A DNA stretch of 5,315 bases from Parcubacteria group bacterium CG11_big_fil_rev_8_21_14_0_20_41_14 (GTDB lineage: Bacteria; Patescibacteriota; Patescibacteriia; UBA2169): contig PCVT01000089.1 in the NCBI GenBank assembly GCA_002787075.1, positions 206-5,520 on the forward strand, written 5' to 3'. Below the pieces are notes generated by a model. It had not been told where the DNA came from, made no database searches, and saw only the letters and a list, made by a program, of their open reading frames with translations. Within the stretch, counting starts at the first letter, position 1. The number at the start of each line of letters is the position of its first letter. Below, in pieces: positions 1-4,938 of this stretch. The position numbers were made by a program, and so were the translations under genes.

Positions 1-1290
1 CATTTGTTCAGCACACTGGGCATTGCGCCCAAATTGCTTGCTATTTTGCAGGCAAAGAATTTTATTACGCCAACCCCTATCCAGCACCAATGCATTCCAA
101 GCGCTTTGGAAGGAAAGGATATAGTTGGAATCGCCCAAACAGGCACAGGAAAAACACTTGCGTTCGCAGTGCCTATTTTACAGCGTCTTGCCCAAGTTAA
201 AGGCCAGGCCTTAGTTTTGGTTCCAACGCGCGAGCTTGCTTTACAGGTTGATGACATGATCCGCCAGATTGGCGCTTCTCTAGGCCTTAAAAGCGTTGTA
301 ATAATTGGAGGCGCTTCAGCAAATATGCAGATGCGCGCTCTTAGAAACAATCCGCATGTGGTTATCGCGACTCCGGGCAGATTGATTGACCATTTGAGCC
401 AGAATATTTTTTCGCTCAAAAATGTTAATATGATTGTTTTGGATGAAGCAGACCGCATGCTTGATATTGGCTTTTTGCCGGACATCAAGCGAATTTTAGA
501 ACAAGCCCCTAAAGAGCGTCAAACTCTTTTGTTTTCCGCGACCATGCCTCAGGCAATCGCGCAGATTGCTCTCAAGTTTATGAAAATGCCTTTGCGCATT
601 GAAGTGGCGCCGTCTGGTACAGCGGCTGAGGGTGTTGAGCAGGAAATTTTTATTGTTGATAAGCAGGCAAAACTTCCGCTTTTGGAAAAAGTTTTGGCAG
701 AGAACTCTGGTTCAGTGCTTGTGTTCGCGCGCACAAAATATTCAGTCAAGAAAATTACGCGCGTGGTAAATGCTATGTCCCACTCTGCCACTGAAATTCA
801 TTCTAACCGTTCTCTTGCCCAACGCACGCAGGCAATGGCTGGATTCAAATCTGGCGCGTATCGCGTTTTGGTTGCGACTGATATCGCGTCTCGCGGTATT
901 GATGTGTCTGATATTACTTTGGTAGTTAATTATGATCTTCCTGAAAATTCAGAGGATTATGTTCATAGAATCGGCAGAACTGGCAGGGCTGGATTGTCTG
1001 GCAAGGCGATTTCTTTTGCCACTCCAGATCAAAGAGGCGATATTAAGCAGATTGAACGGTTGATTAAACAAACTATTCCTATTCTTTCGCTTCCTAAGCT
1101 TGCTCAGTCAAGCGACGCTGTTATGCGCGCTTTGTATGTTGATGATCGTTCTGACCGGCCCGATTCGCGCGGCAGGGGAGTAGTGCGCGGTTTCCGCGGT
1201 ACGCGCTCTTCTGGCGGGTTTGCCGGTCGCCGACCTTCGTTTAGCAACTCTCGCAGGCGCGCTGGCGCTGGAAGGAGAGCTGGAAGATAA
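1..1290 (+). CDS. DEAD-box ATP-dependent RNA helicase, start probably upstream of window
   Basis: An RNA-dependent ATPase that unwinds short RNA duplexes in the cytoplasm, probably in ribosome assembly or mRNA turnover. Numbering from the TTG at position 4, all core motifs are intact in order: Q motif (F20, PTPIQ 23-27), Walker A AQTGTGKT 44-51, PTRELA 74-79, TPGR 123-126, DEAD 147-150, SAT 178-180, FARTK 241-245, ATDIASRGID 291-300 and HRIGRTGR 321-328. Both RecA-like domains are therefore present. From about residue 382 the chain becomes a low-complexity Arg/Gly/Ser tail ending RRAGAGRRAGR, which probably binds RNA nonspecifically. The reading frame is open back to base 1 (His codon), and only about 20 residues precede the Q motif, so the TTG is a provisional start and the gene probably begins outside the window. 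It resembles RhlE-type helicases with a basic tail, but I cannot assign a subfamily. It is followed by its own terminator. Confidence 0.95.
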   Translation, partial: HLFSTLGIAPKLLAILQAKNFITPTPIQHQCIPSALEGKDIVGIAQTGTGKTLAFAVPILQRLAQVKGQALVLVPTRELALQVDDMIRQIGASLGLKSVVIIGGASANMQMRALRNNPHVVIATPGRLIDHLSQNIFSLKNVNMIVLDEADRMLDIGFLPDIKRILEQAPKERQTLLFSATMPQAIAQIALKFMKMPLRIEVAPSGTAAEGVEQEIFIVDKQAKLPLLEKVLAENSGSVLVFARTKYSVKKITRVVNAMSHSATEIHSNRSLAQRTQAMAGFKSGAYRVLVATDIASRGIDVSDITLVVNYDLPENSEDYVHRIGRTGRAGLSGKAISFATPDQRGDIKQIERLIKQTIPILSLPKLAQSSDAVMRALYVDDRSDRPDSRGRGVVRGFRGTRSSGGFAGRRPSFSNSRRRAGAGRRAGR

Positions 1291-1313
1291 AATTTATTTG
1301 ATTCATTCTCGCG

Positions 1314-1347
1314 CCAATGGCTAAACTAGTTTAGCCATTGGTTTTTT
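1314..1347 (+). terminator. Intrinsic terminator of the helicase gene (perfect palindrome plus T6)
   Basis: A 28-nt perfect palindrome at 1314-1341 has arms CCAATGGCTAAAC and GTTTAGCCATTGG around TA. Six T residues follow directly at 1342-1347, 24 nt after the helicase stop codon. This is a textbook Rho-independent terminator for the plus strand. No T-run follows on the minus strand, so it looks one-way. Its outer arm sequence, CAATGGCT/AGCCATTG, recurs in the palindrome after typA at 4865-4892. Confidence 0.93.
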
Positions 1348-1356
1348 GGTTGACTC

Positions 1357-1365
1357 TGTGGATAA
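1357..1365 (-). promoter_or_regulatory. Consensus DnaA-box 9-mer (isolated)
   Basis: The plus strand reads TGTGGATAA, the exact complement of the classical DnaA box TTATCCACA. It lies between the helicase terminator and the extended -10 of the next cassette, and its last five bases overlap the first unit of a tandem repeat. No cluster of boxes or AT-rich unwinding element surrounds it, so an origin is not supported. It could be a single DnaA-responsive regulatory site or chance. Confidence 0.35.
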
Positions 1366-1380
1366 GGCATGATAAGGTAT
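1361..1380 (+). repeat. Two 10-bp tandem direct repeats, possible operator
   Basis: GATAAGGCAT at 1361-1370 is followed directly by GATAAGGTAT at 1371-1380, with 9 of 10 bases identical. A 10-bp period would put both copies on the same face of the helix. The repeats end 13 bp before the TGGTATAAT extended -10, where the -35 region would lie. Binding here could control the cassette, but no binder is known, and the HicB-like protein shows no obvious DNA-binding domain. Confidence 0.4.
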
Positions 1381-1393
1381 GTTCTTAAATTCG

Positions 1394-1402
1394 TGGTATA
1401 AT
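1394..1402 (+). promoter_or_regulatory. Extended -10 promoter giving a probable leaderless mRNA
   Basis: TGGTATAAT matches the extended -10 consensus (TGn followed by a perfect TATAAT at 1397-1402). At the expected spacing of about 17 bp no good -35 hexamer is seen, which is usual for extended -10 promoters. Transcription would start about 7-9 nt downstream, at about 1409-1411, which coincides with the ATG at 1411. The cassette is therefore probably translated from a leaderless or nearly leaderless mRNA, and this argues against the in-frame ATG at 1405. Confidence 0.7.
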
Positions 1403-1410
1403 ATATGCGT

Positions 1411-1734
1411 ATGGAAAATACAATAAAAAAAGGAAAATTCACTTTTCTCATTTATGAGAAAGAGGATTCTTTTGTTGGGATTTGTAAGGAAACCGGATAT
1501 GTTGAAGCAGACAAAACTTCTGAACTGGTCATGCATCGCTTGGTGAACGGGACTAAGGCCATTTTTGAATCAGTGTCCCGGAATCCGAAATTAGTCAGAA
1601 GCATCAATAACAGGCCTCCGCTGAAGTATTATATTTTGTTTTATTTGATTCCGATTTGGTATGGCGTAAAAAATTTGTTCGCGCCGGTTGAATTTGAAAT
1701 TTTCAATCAGTCAACGGCTGATATGTATGCCTAG
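1411..1734 (+). CDS. HicB-like antitoxin-type protein (probable), upstream gene of a HicBA-like pair
   Basis: A 107-residue protein from the ATG at 1411, chosen over the ATG at 1405 because of the promoter position. Residues 9-50 fit the small beta-beta-alpha start of HicB-type proteins: strand KFTFLIYEKED, second strand SFVGICKETGYVEAD (compare the HicB pattern xYVAxCPELPG), then a helix KTSELVMHRLVNGTKAIFESV in the place of the usual TxEEALxNIKEAI helix. After that, HicB proteins usually carry a helix-turn-helix or ribbon-helix-helix DNA-binding segment. Here instead there is a hydrophobic aromatic stretch (YYILFYLIPIWYGV, 73-86) and an acidic tail, so autoregulation by direct DNA binding is not obvious. 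The hydrophobic stretch is short for a membrane span but could contact a membrane or partner. The stop overlaps the start of the next gene by 8 bp, implying co-translation. The assignment rests on residue pattern and neighbour; it could be an unrelated small protein. Confidence 0.6.
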   Translation: MENTIKKGKFTFLIYEKEDSFVGICKETGYVEADKTSELVMHRLVNGTKAIFESVSRNPKLVRSINNRPPLKYYILFYLIPIWYGVKNLFAPVEFEIFNQSTADMYA

Positions 1735-1975
1735 GCGCTTTAAGAACAGGAGGACGGAAGAAATAATTGCGTTTCTTTTGGCGCATGGGTTTAGAAGATC
1801 AAACACGGTCGGGGATGATGAGATTTACACAAAACCCGGATGGCACTTGGTTTGTAAGGTCACGCTTAACCAAAAATCAACTCCAATCGGAACCATGCAG
1901 CAGATTAAGCGATGTTCTGGTTATTCTTCTAGGGAGTGGATAGGGTGGTGGAAAGATAAAGGATATGGGGAGTAG
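1727..1975 (+). CDS. HicA-like mRNA interferase-fold protein with altered active-site motif
   Basis: An 82-residue protein from the ATG at 1727, inside the last codons of the preceding gene; the longer reading from 1688 would overlap that gene much more and adds no family-like sequence. HicA toxins are small dsRBD-fold RNases that cleave mRNA. The layout fits: helix RRTEEIIAFLLAHGFRR (8-24), then GDDEIY (29-34), strands WHLVCKVTLNQKSTP (39-53), and the hallmark second helix pattern PIGTMQQIKRCSGY (53-66), compare HicA PxGTLRSILKQAGL. The usual active-site stretch GSHHxY reads GDDEIY, so the catalytic histidine is replaced by acid; H40 and H20 are elsewhere. The protein may be a dead toxin, an RNA-binding derivative, or use another chemistry. 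The C-terminal extension WIGWWKDKGYGE is Trp-rich. No convincing Shine-Dalgarno precedes it, so translation probably depends on coupling to the upstream gene. The antitoxin-first order is the reverse of the common hicAB order. Confidence 0.68.
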   Translation: MPRRFKNRRTEEIIAFLLAHGFRRSNTVGDDEIYTKPGWHLVCKVTLNQKSTPIGTMQQIKRCSGYSSREWIGWWKDKGYGE

Positions 1976-2053
1976 GGCCGGTTAGGCATTGGCTTGATAT
2001 TTGCAGTGGCTGGTATGAGGATTGAGGTATTATTGACGTAATAAATGTGCATA

Positions 2054-2082
2054 TTGTTAGGTAGATATTTTGTATATATGCT
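2054..2082 (+). promoter_or_regulatory. Weak candidate promoter for the nucleotidyltransferase gene
   Basis: TTGTTA (2054-2059) and TATGCT (2077-2082) match the sigma70-type hexamers at 4 of 6 positions each, with an ideal 17-bp spacer. Transcription would begin near 2089, downstream of the TTG at 2085 and about 23 nt before the ATG at 2112, which supports the ATG as start. The rest of 1976-2053 shows no terminator and no gene; a TTGACG at 2033-2038 has no -10 at proper distance. Confidence 0.3.
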
Positions 2083-2111
2083 AGTTGCATAAAATAACAA
2101 TCAATTTTCTT

Positions 2112-2810
2112 ATGGATAAAAATGTAAATTTAATAGTGAAAAAACTTAAAAAAATTTCTTGTTGTGAAGGCATTATTTATACTGGGAGCAGACAGGAAGG
2201 GGATTTTACAGAAGACAGTGATTACGATTTTACTGTGCTTGTTAGCAAAGGGAAATCATACTACAAAACATTCCGCTACAAAGGGCTTTTGGTGGATATT
2301 TGCTGCGCCACGCCGGATATTATCCGCAAGCAAGATTTCACGCGCGACGCGGTTGCGAATGCCGAACTTGGAATTATCGCGCATGGTGAAATCGTTTACG
2401 ACAAATCAGGGCGCATGAACGCACTACAGAAACAGGCGAAAAAGATTTGGGCGCTCGGTCCTAAAAATAATCCCAAAGAAGCTGGCTATCTTTGCACTTT
2501 GTTTTTGCATATCCTGAATAAGCCAGGCAGCGCGCAATCCTATCATTCATGGAATGCGATTATGGAAAAGATAGTTAGAATCTTTTTTGAATTGCACAAG
2601 GAGTGGCTGCCAAAATCTTCTAACGTGGGAAGCAGAATCAAAGAAATTGACAAGAATTTTTTTAAGCGTTACGAAAAAATATATCTTTCCAGCGCGAAAG
2701 ACAGGGCGCGGTTGACAAAACAACTCATTGAATATGTAGTCAAAAAGTTTCATCTGCCCCAAACAGGGGAAATATGCTTTTCAAAGGATGAAAATTTGTC
2801 AGAAGCTTGA
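2112..2810 (+). CDS. Stand-alone polymerase-beta-fold nucleotidyltransferase with helical C-terminal domain
   Basis: A 232-residue protein from the ATG at 2112. An in-frame TTG at 2085 would add nine residues but lies upstream of the likely transcription start. The N-terminal half is a nucleotidyltransferase domain: YTGSRQEGDFTEDSDYDF contains the nucleotide-binding GS (25-26) and, ten residues later, the metal-binding pair D37 and D39; D62 in LLVDICCA is the likely third aspartate. Such enzymes transfer a nucleoside monophosphate to an RNA, protein or small molecule. The remainder (about 100-215) is mainly alpha-helical, as in aminoglycoside/kanamycin nucleotidyltransferases, where this part binds substrate. 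It contains RIFFELH (156-162), which fits the R-phi-x4-H pattern of HEPN RNases. Substrate is unknown; options include an aminoglycoside-type modifier or an MNT-HEPN-like protein in one chain. No Shine-Dalgarno is visible. It ends in UGA, which overlaps a TTGACA hexamer. Confidence 0.85.
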   Translation: MDKNVNLIVKKLKKISCCEGIIYTGSRQEGDFTEDSDYDFTVLVSKGKSYYKTFRYKGLLVDICCATPDIIRKQDFTRDAVANAELGIIAHGEIVYDKSGRMNALQKQAKKIWALGPKNNPKEAGYLCTLFLHILNKPGSAQSYHSWNAIMEKIVRIFFELHKEWLPKSSNVGSRIKEIDKNFFKRYEKIYLSSAKDRARLTKQLIEYVVKKFHLPQTGEICFSKDENLSEA

Positions 2811-2838
2811 CATCCTCCTCATTTTATACTAATATAAT
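2807..2838 (+). promoter_or_regulatory. Candidate promoter overlapping the nucleotidyltransferase stop, reading toward typA
   Basis: A perfect -35 hexamer TTGACA lies at 2807-2812 and includes the nucleotidyltransferase stop codon. A perfect -10 TATAAT lies at 2833-2838, but the spacer is 20 bp, longer than ideal; an alternative TATACT at 2825-2830 is too close (12 bp). If it works, the RNA would start near 2845 and run directly into the double hairpin at 2844-2891 before reaching typA. Confidence 0.4.
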
Positions 2839-2843
2839 CTAGT

Positions 2844-2891
2844 CATTGAACTAAATCCTTGCTTATTCAATGCCGCATTTAGCGGTTTTTT
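2844..2891 (+). terminator. Double hairpin with U-tract after the nucleotidyltransferase gene; terminator or attenuator
   Basis: The first hairpin has arms CATTGAA (2844-2850) and TTCAATG (2866-2872). Adjoining it, the second is CCGC (2873-2876), loop ATTTA, GCGG (2882-2885), followed by six T residues at 2886-2891. The second hairpin with the T-run looks like a weak intrinsic terminator for the upstream gene. CTAAAT at 2851-2856 can alternatively pair with ATTTAG at 2877-2882, which would break both hairpins, so this could also serve as an attenuation switch ahead of typA. The terminator reading is the simpler one. Confidence 0.65.
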
Positions 2892-2911
2892 ATATACTAT
2901 AAACCACGGTA

Positions 2912-3017
2912 AGAACCCCCTCTGTCTCTCCCCCTTAGCAAAGGGGGAGAAATAAAACAGAAGCCCCCTTGGCAGGGGGAGAAATAAAACAGAACCCCCC
3001 TTGGCAGGGGGAGAAAT
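2912..3017 (+). repeat. Tandem C5/G5 hairpin repeats directly upstream of typA
   Basis: Three units run head to tail. Unit 1 (2930-2963, 34 bp) begins CCCCCTTAGCAAAGGGGG. Unit 2 (2964-2995, 32 bp) and the truncated unit 3 (2996-3017, 22 bp) begin CCCCCTTGGCAGGGGG. All continue GAGAAAT, and units 1 and 2 end AAAACAGAA plus one base. An AGAACCCCC at 2912-2920 may be the edge of another copy. Each unit folds: unit 1 with flanking bases makes a 10-bp stem (2927-2936 with 2941-2950), and units 2 and 3 make 6-bp stems with a TGGC loop. TCTGT at 2921-2925 can also pair with ACAGA at 2957-2961. The pattern resembles short palindromic interspersed repeats of CPR and cyanobacterial genomes; no coding content is seen. 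Confidence 0.9.
3007..3013 (+). promoter_or_regulatory. typA ribosome-binding site contained in the last hairpin repeat
   Basis: GGGGGAG at 3007-3013 lies 10 nt before the ATG at 3024 and is the only Shine-Dalgarno-like sequence for typA. Its five G residues are the 3' arm of the unit 3 hairpin (CCCCC at 2996-3000), so folding would hide the site, and the C-runs of the other units could compete for it. This decides the typA start. Confidence 0.65.
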
Positions 3018-3023
3018 CTATAT

Positions 3024-4859
3024 ATGAACATCCGAAACATAGCAATCATAGCCCACGTTGACCATGGAAAAACCACTTTAGTGGACGCGCTTTTGCGTCA
3101 GGCAAATACCAAGCTTTCAAAGGAAAATTCAAACAAAGATTTGATTATGGATTCCAATGATCTGGAAAAAGAGCGGGGCATTACTATTTTTTCAAAAAAC
3201 GCTTCAGTTGTGTGGTCCTCCTCCGCTAAAGCTACGGCGGATAAACAAGATACGAAGATCAACATCATTGATACTCCAGGACACGCGGATTTTGGTGGAG
3301 AAGTAGAACGCGTGCTTTCTATGTCAGAAGGGTGCCTTCTTCTTGTAGACGCGAAAGAGGGGCCCATGCCGCAAACCAGATTTGTGCTCAAAAAAGCATT
3401 GTCTTTGGGATTGCGAATTATTGTTGTCATAAATAAGATTGACAAAGACGGCGCAAATCCAGATCAAGCAGTGAACAAAACATTTGATTTGTTCGTGGAA
3501 CTTGGGGCAGAAGACAGGCTCTTGGATTTCCCAATAGTGTTTGCGTCCGCGAAACAAGGCAAAGCCGGGCTAGAACAGGATTTATCCAAAATGACAGACA
3601 TTAGCCCGATTTTTGAAACTATTTTAAAAGAAATTCCAGCGCCAACCGGAAAAGCAGATAAGCCCTTACAAATGCTTATTACAACTCTTGCGCAAGATAA
3701 TTTCAAAGGCAAAATCGGAATCGGCAGAATCCATAATGGAACTATTCATGCTGGAGAAGATATTATCCATATCAATCGAAATGGAGAGCAATTAAAAGCG
3801 CGTGTCGCCTCGCTCATGACCTTTACTGGATTAGACCGCGTGGAAGCAGAGCAGGCACAAGCAGGCGACATTGTGGCAATAGCTGGCATAGAAGACATCA
3901 CCATAGGCGAGACAATCGCAGACAAAGACAACCCAATTGCTTTGCCTCTTTTAGATGTGGATCAGCCAACAGTGAAAATGCAGTTCATGGTAAATAATTC
4001 TCCTTTCTCAGGCAAAGAAGGCCAATTTTCAACATCCCGCCAAGTTCGGGAACGGTTGCATAAAGAATTGCAGACAGACATGGCTTTGCGTGTTGAGGAC
4101 GCGGACGATGGAACCTGGATCGTGTCAGGAAGAGGAGAATTACATTTGGCTATTTTGATAGAGCGTTTGCGCAGGGAAGGATATGAATTGCAAGTAGGCA
4201 GGCCCCATGTTATCACCAAAGAAGAAGATGGAAAAACATTAGTACCATATGAATGGGTTGCTATTGAAGTGCCGCAGGATTACGCGGGTGCGGTTATAGA
4301 AAAACTAGGAAAGCGCAATGGCGTTATGCAGGAAACTAGAACCGAGAACAATATCTCATTCATGGAATTTTTAATTCCAACACGCGGATTGTTTGGGTAT
4401 CGTAACGAATTTTTAACTGACACCAAAGGAATGGGCATTATGCACAGCGTGTTTCATGAATATGCTCAAGACGCGGCTAGCTGGCGCGAGCGGGAACAAG
4501 GGTCGCTCGTTTCCATGGAATCAGGACAAACCAATTCATATGGACTTTTGAATATCCAAAAGCGGGGCGCTTTGTTTTTAGGCACGCAAGTGCAGGTGTA
4601 TAAAGGCCAAGTGATTGGCCAGCATTCTCGGCCCGGGGATTTGCGCGTGAACCCAACCAAAGCAAAGGAACTTTCCAATATGAGAAGCAAAGGCGAGGGC
4701 GTGACTGAGCATTTTAGCGTGCCCCATGTAATGGATTTGGAAGATAGTTTGCAATATATCGGGGACGATGAACTAGTTGAAATTACGCCTTTGAATATCC
4801 GCATGCGCAAGATTGTTTTGGATGAGAACGAGGAGCGCAGGAAAGCGAAACAGAAGTAA
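3024..4859 (+). CDS. typA: Ribosome-associated translational GTPase TypA/BipA
   Basis: A 611-residue GTPase of the EF-G/LepA class that binds the 70S ribosome and supports 50S assembly and stress or low-temperature growth. It is close to the usual family length of about 607. G motifs are complete: AHVDHGKTT 10-18, RGITI 51-55, DTPGH 83-87 (H87 is the family's catalytic His), NKID 137-140 and SAK 175-177. These are followed by the beta-barrel domain (about 212-305), two EF-G-like alpha/beta domains (about 315-395 and 405-485; SGRGELHL at 368-375, IPTRGLFGYR at 451-460) and the TypA-specific C-terminal domain (about 490-605, with HSRPGDL and NMRSKGEGV). Compared with E. coli BipA, about 13 extra residues (SSSAKATADKQDT, 65-77) sit between switch I and switch II, encoded by a palindromic repeat. 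The start is fixed by MNIRNIAIIAHVDHGK and the upstream GGGGGAG. Nothing suggests loss of function. Confidence 0.98.
   Translation: MNIRNIAIIAHVDHGKTTLVDALLRQANTKLSKENSNKDLIMDSNDLEKERGITIFSKNASVVWSSSAKATADKQDTKINIIDTPGHADFGGEVERVLSMSEGCLLLVDAKEGPMPQTRFVLKKALSLGLRIIVVINKIDKDGANPDQAVNKTFDLFVELGAEDRLLDFPIVFASAKQGKAGLEQDLSKMTDISPIFETILKEIPAPTGKADKPLQMLITTLAQDNFKGKIGIGRIHNGTIHAGEDIIHINRNGEQLKARVASLMTFTGLDRVEAEQAQAGDIVAIAGIEDITIGETIADKDNPIALPLLDVDQPTVKMQFMVNNSPFSGKEGQFSTSRQVRERLHKELQTDMALRVEDADDGTWIVSGRGELHLAILIERLRREGYELQVGRPHVITKEEDGKTLVPYEWVAIEVPQDYAGAVIEKLGKRNGVMQETRTENNISFMEFLIPTRGLFGYRNEFLTDTKGMGIMHSVFHEYAQDAASWREREQGSLVSMESGQTNSYGLLNIQKRGALFLGTQVQVYKGQVIGQHSRPGDLRVNPTKAKELSNMRSKGEGVTEHFSVPHVMDLEDSLQYIGDDELVEITPLNIRMRKIVLDENEERRKAKQK
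3216..3254 (+). repeat. In-frame palindromic repeat insert within typA (SSSAKATADKQDT)
   Basis: This stretch has no counterpart in typical TypA, where the equivalent segment runs from KNxxxxW almost directly into INIxDTPGH. Its core (3222-3241) is an imperfect palindrome with arms TCCGC and GCGGA around a central AGCT. The insert length keeps frame and contains no stop. The encoded peptide is small and polar, so it would sit as a surface loop. I believe related sequences recur in and between genes of CPR bacteria, much like Rickettsia palindromic elements, but this is from memory. The exact ends are uncertain by a few bases. Confidence 0.7.
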
Positions 4860-4864
4860 AATTT

Positions 4865-4892
4865 TCAATGGCTCAGCCGGCTTAGCCATTGA
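4865..4892. terminator. Palindrome between convergent typA and ABC genes, probable bidirectional terminator
   Basis: Arms TCAATGGCT and AGCCATTGA (9 bp) are continued inward by AGCC/GGCT after one C-T mismatch, starting 6 nt after the typA stop. Neither side has a good T-run: GCAGTAAT follows on the plus strand and AAAATTTTAC on the minus strand. The position between convergent genes and the match to the helicase terminator arms (CAATGGCT and TTAGCCATTG shared) support a terminator role for both genes. Confidence 0.6.
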
Positions 4893-4896
4893 GCAG

Positions 4897-4928
4897 TAAT
4901 CGGATCATACCGTGTGAGCCGATTATTT
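4897..4928. terminator. Second hairpin in the convergent gap
   Basis: TAATCGG (4897-4903) pairs with CCGATTA (4919-4925). After one A-G mismatch, TCA (4905-4907) pairs with TGA (4915-4917), closing loop TACCGTG. ATTATTT follows on the plus strand, which is moderately U-rich, so it could be the actual stop point for typA transcripts; on the minus strand it precedes the palindrome at 4865-4892. Function is inferred from position. Confidence 0.45.
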
Positions 4929-4938
4929 GGCAGATATT

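Noticed and set aside
1350..1402. Replication origin suggested by the DnaA box
   Set aside because: There is only one consensus box, no cluster, and no dnaA or dnaN next to it.
1321..1536. 71-codon minus-strand frame over the helicase terminator and HicB-like start
   Set aside because: It runs through the terminator palindrome and the extended -10 promoter, and overlaps a better-supported gene on the other strand.
2085..2111. TTG at 2085 as start of the nucleotidyltransferase
   Set aside because: It lies at or before the likely transcription start and has no ribosome-binding site; the ATG at 2112 keeps the complete domain.
2164..2418. 84-codon plus-strand frame inside the nucleotidyltransferase
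   Set aside because: It is an alternative frame over the GS...DxD catalytic region, whose motifs are plainly encoded in the main frame.
2916..3017. CRISPR array suggested by tandem units with palindromes
   Set aside because: Units are contiguous, with no unique spacers between them, and there are fewer than three full copies; there are no cas genes in view.
3098..3445. 115-codon open frame on the minus strand within typA
   Set aside because: It lies wholly opposite the conserved GTPase domain of typA; its translation shows no recognisable domain and it has no promoter or ribosome-binding site.
3762..3772. Near-consensus DnaA box TTATCCATA inside typA
   Set aside because: It has one mismatch and falls within ordinary coding sequence for a conserved domain; expected by chance.
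4466..4810. 114-codon open frame on the minus strand within typA
   Set aside because: It is a shadow of the conserved TypA C-terminal domain; the cysteine- and serine-rich translation looks like antisense of coding DNA.
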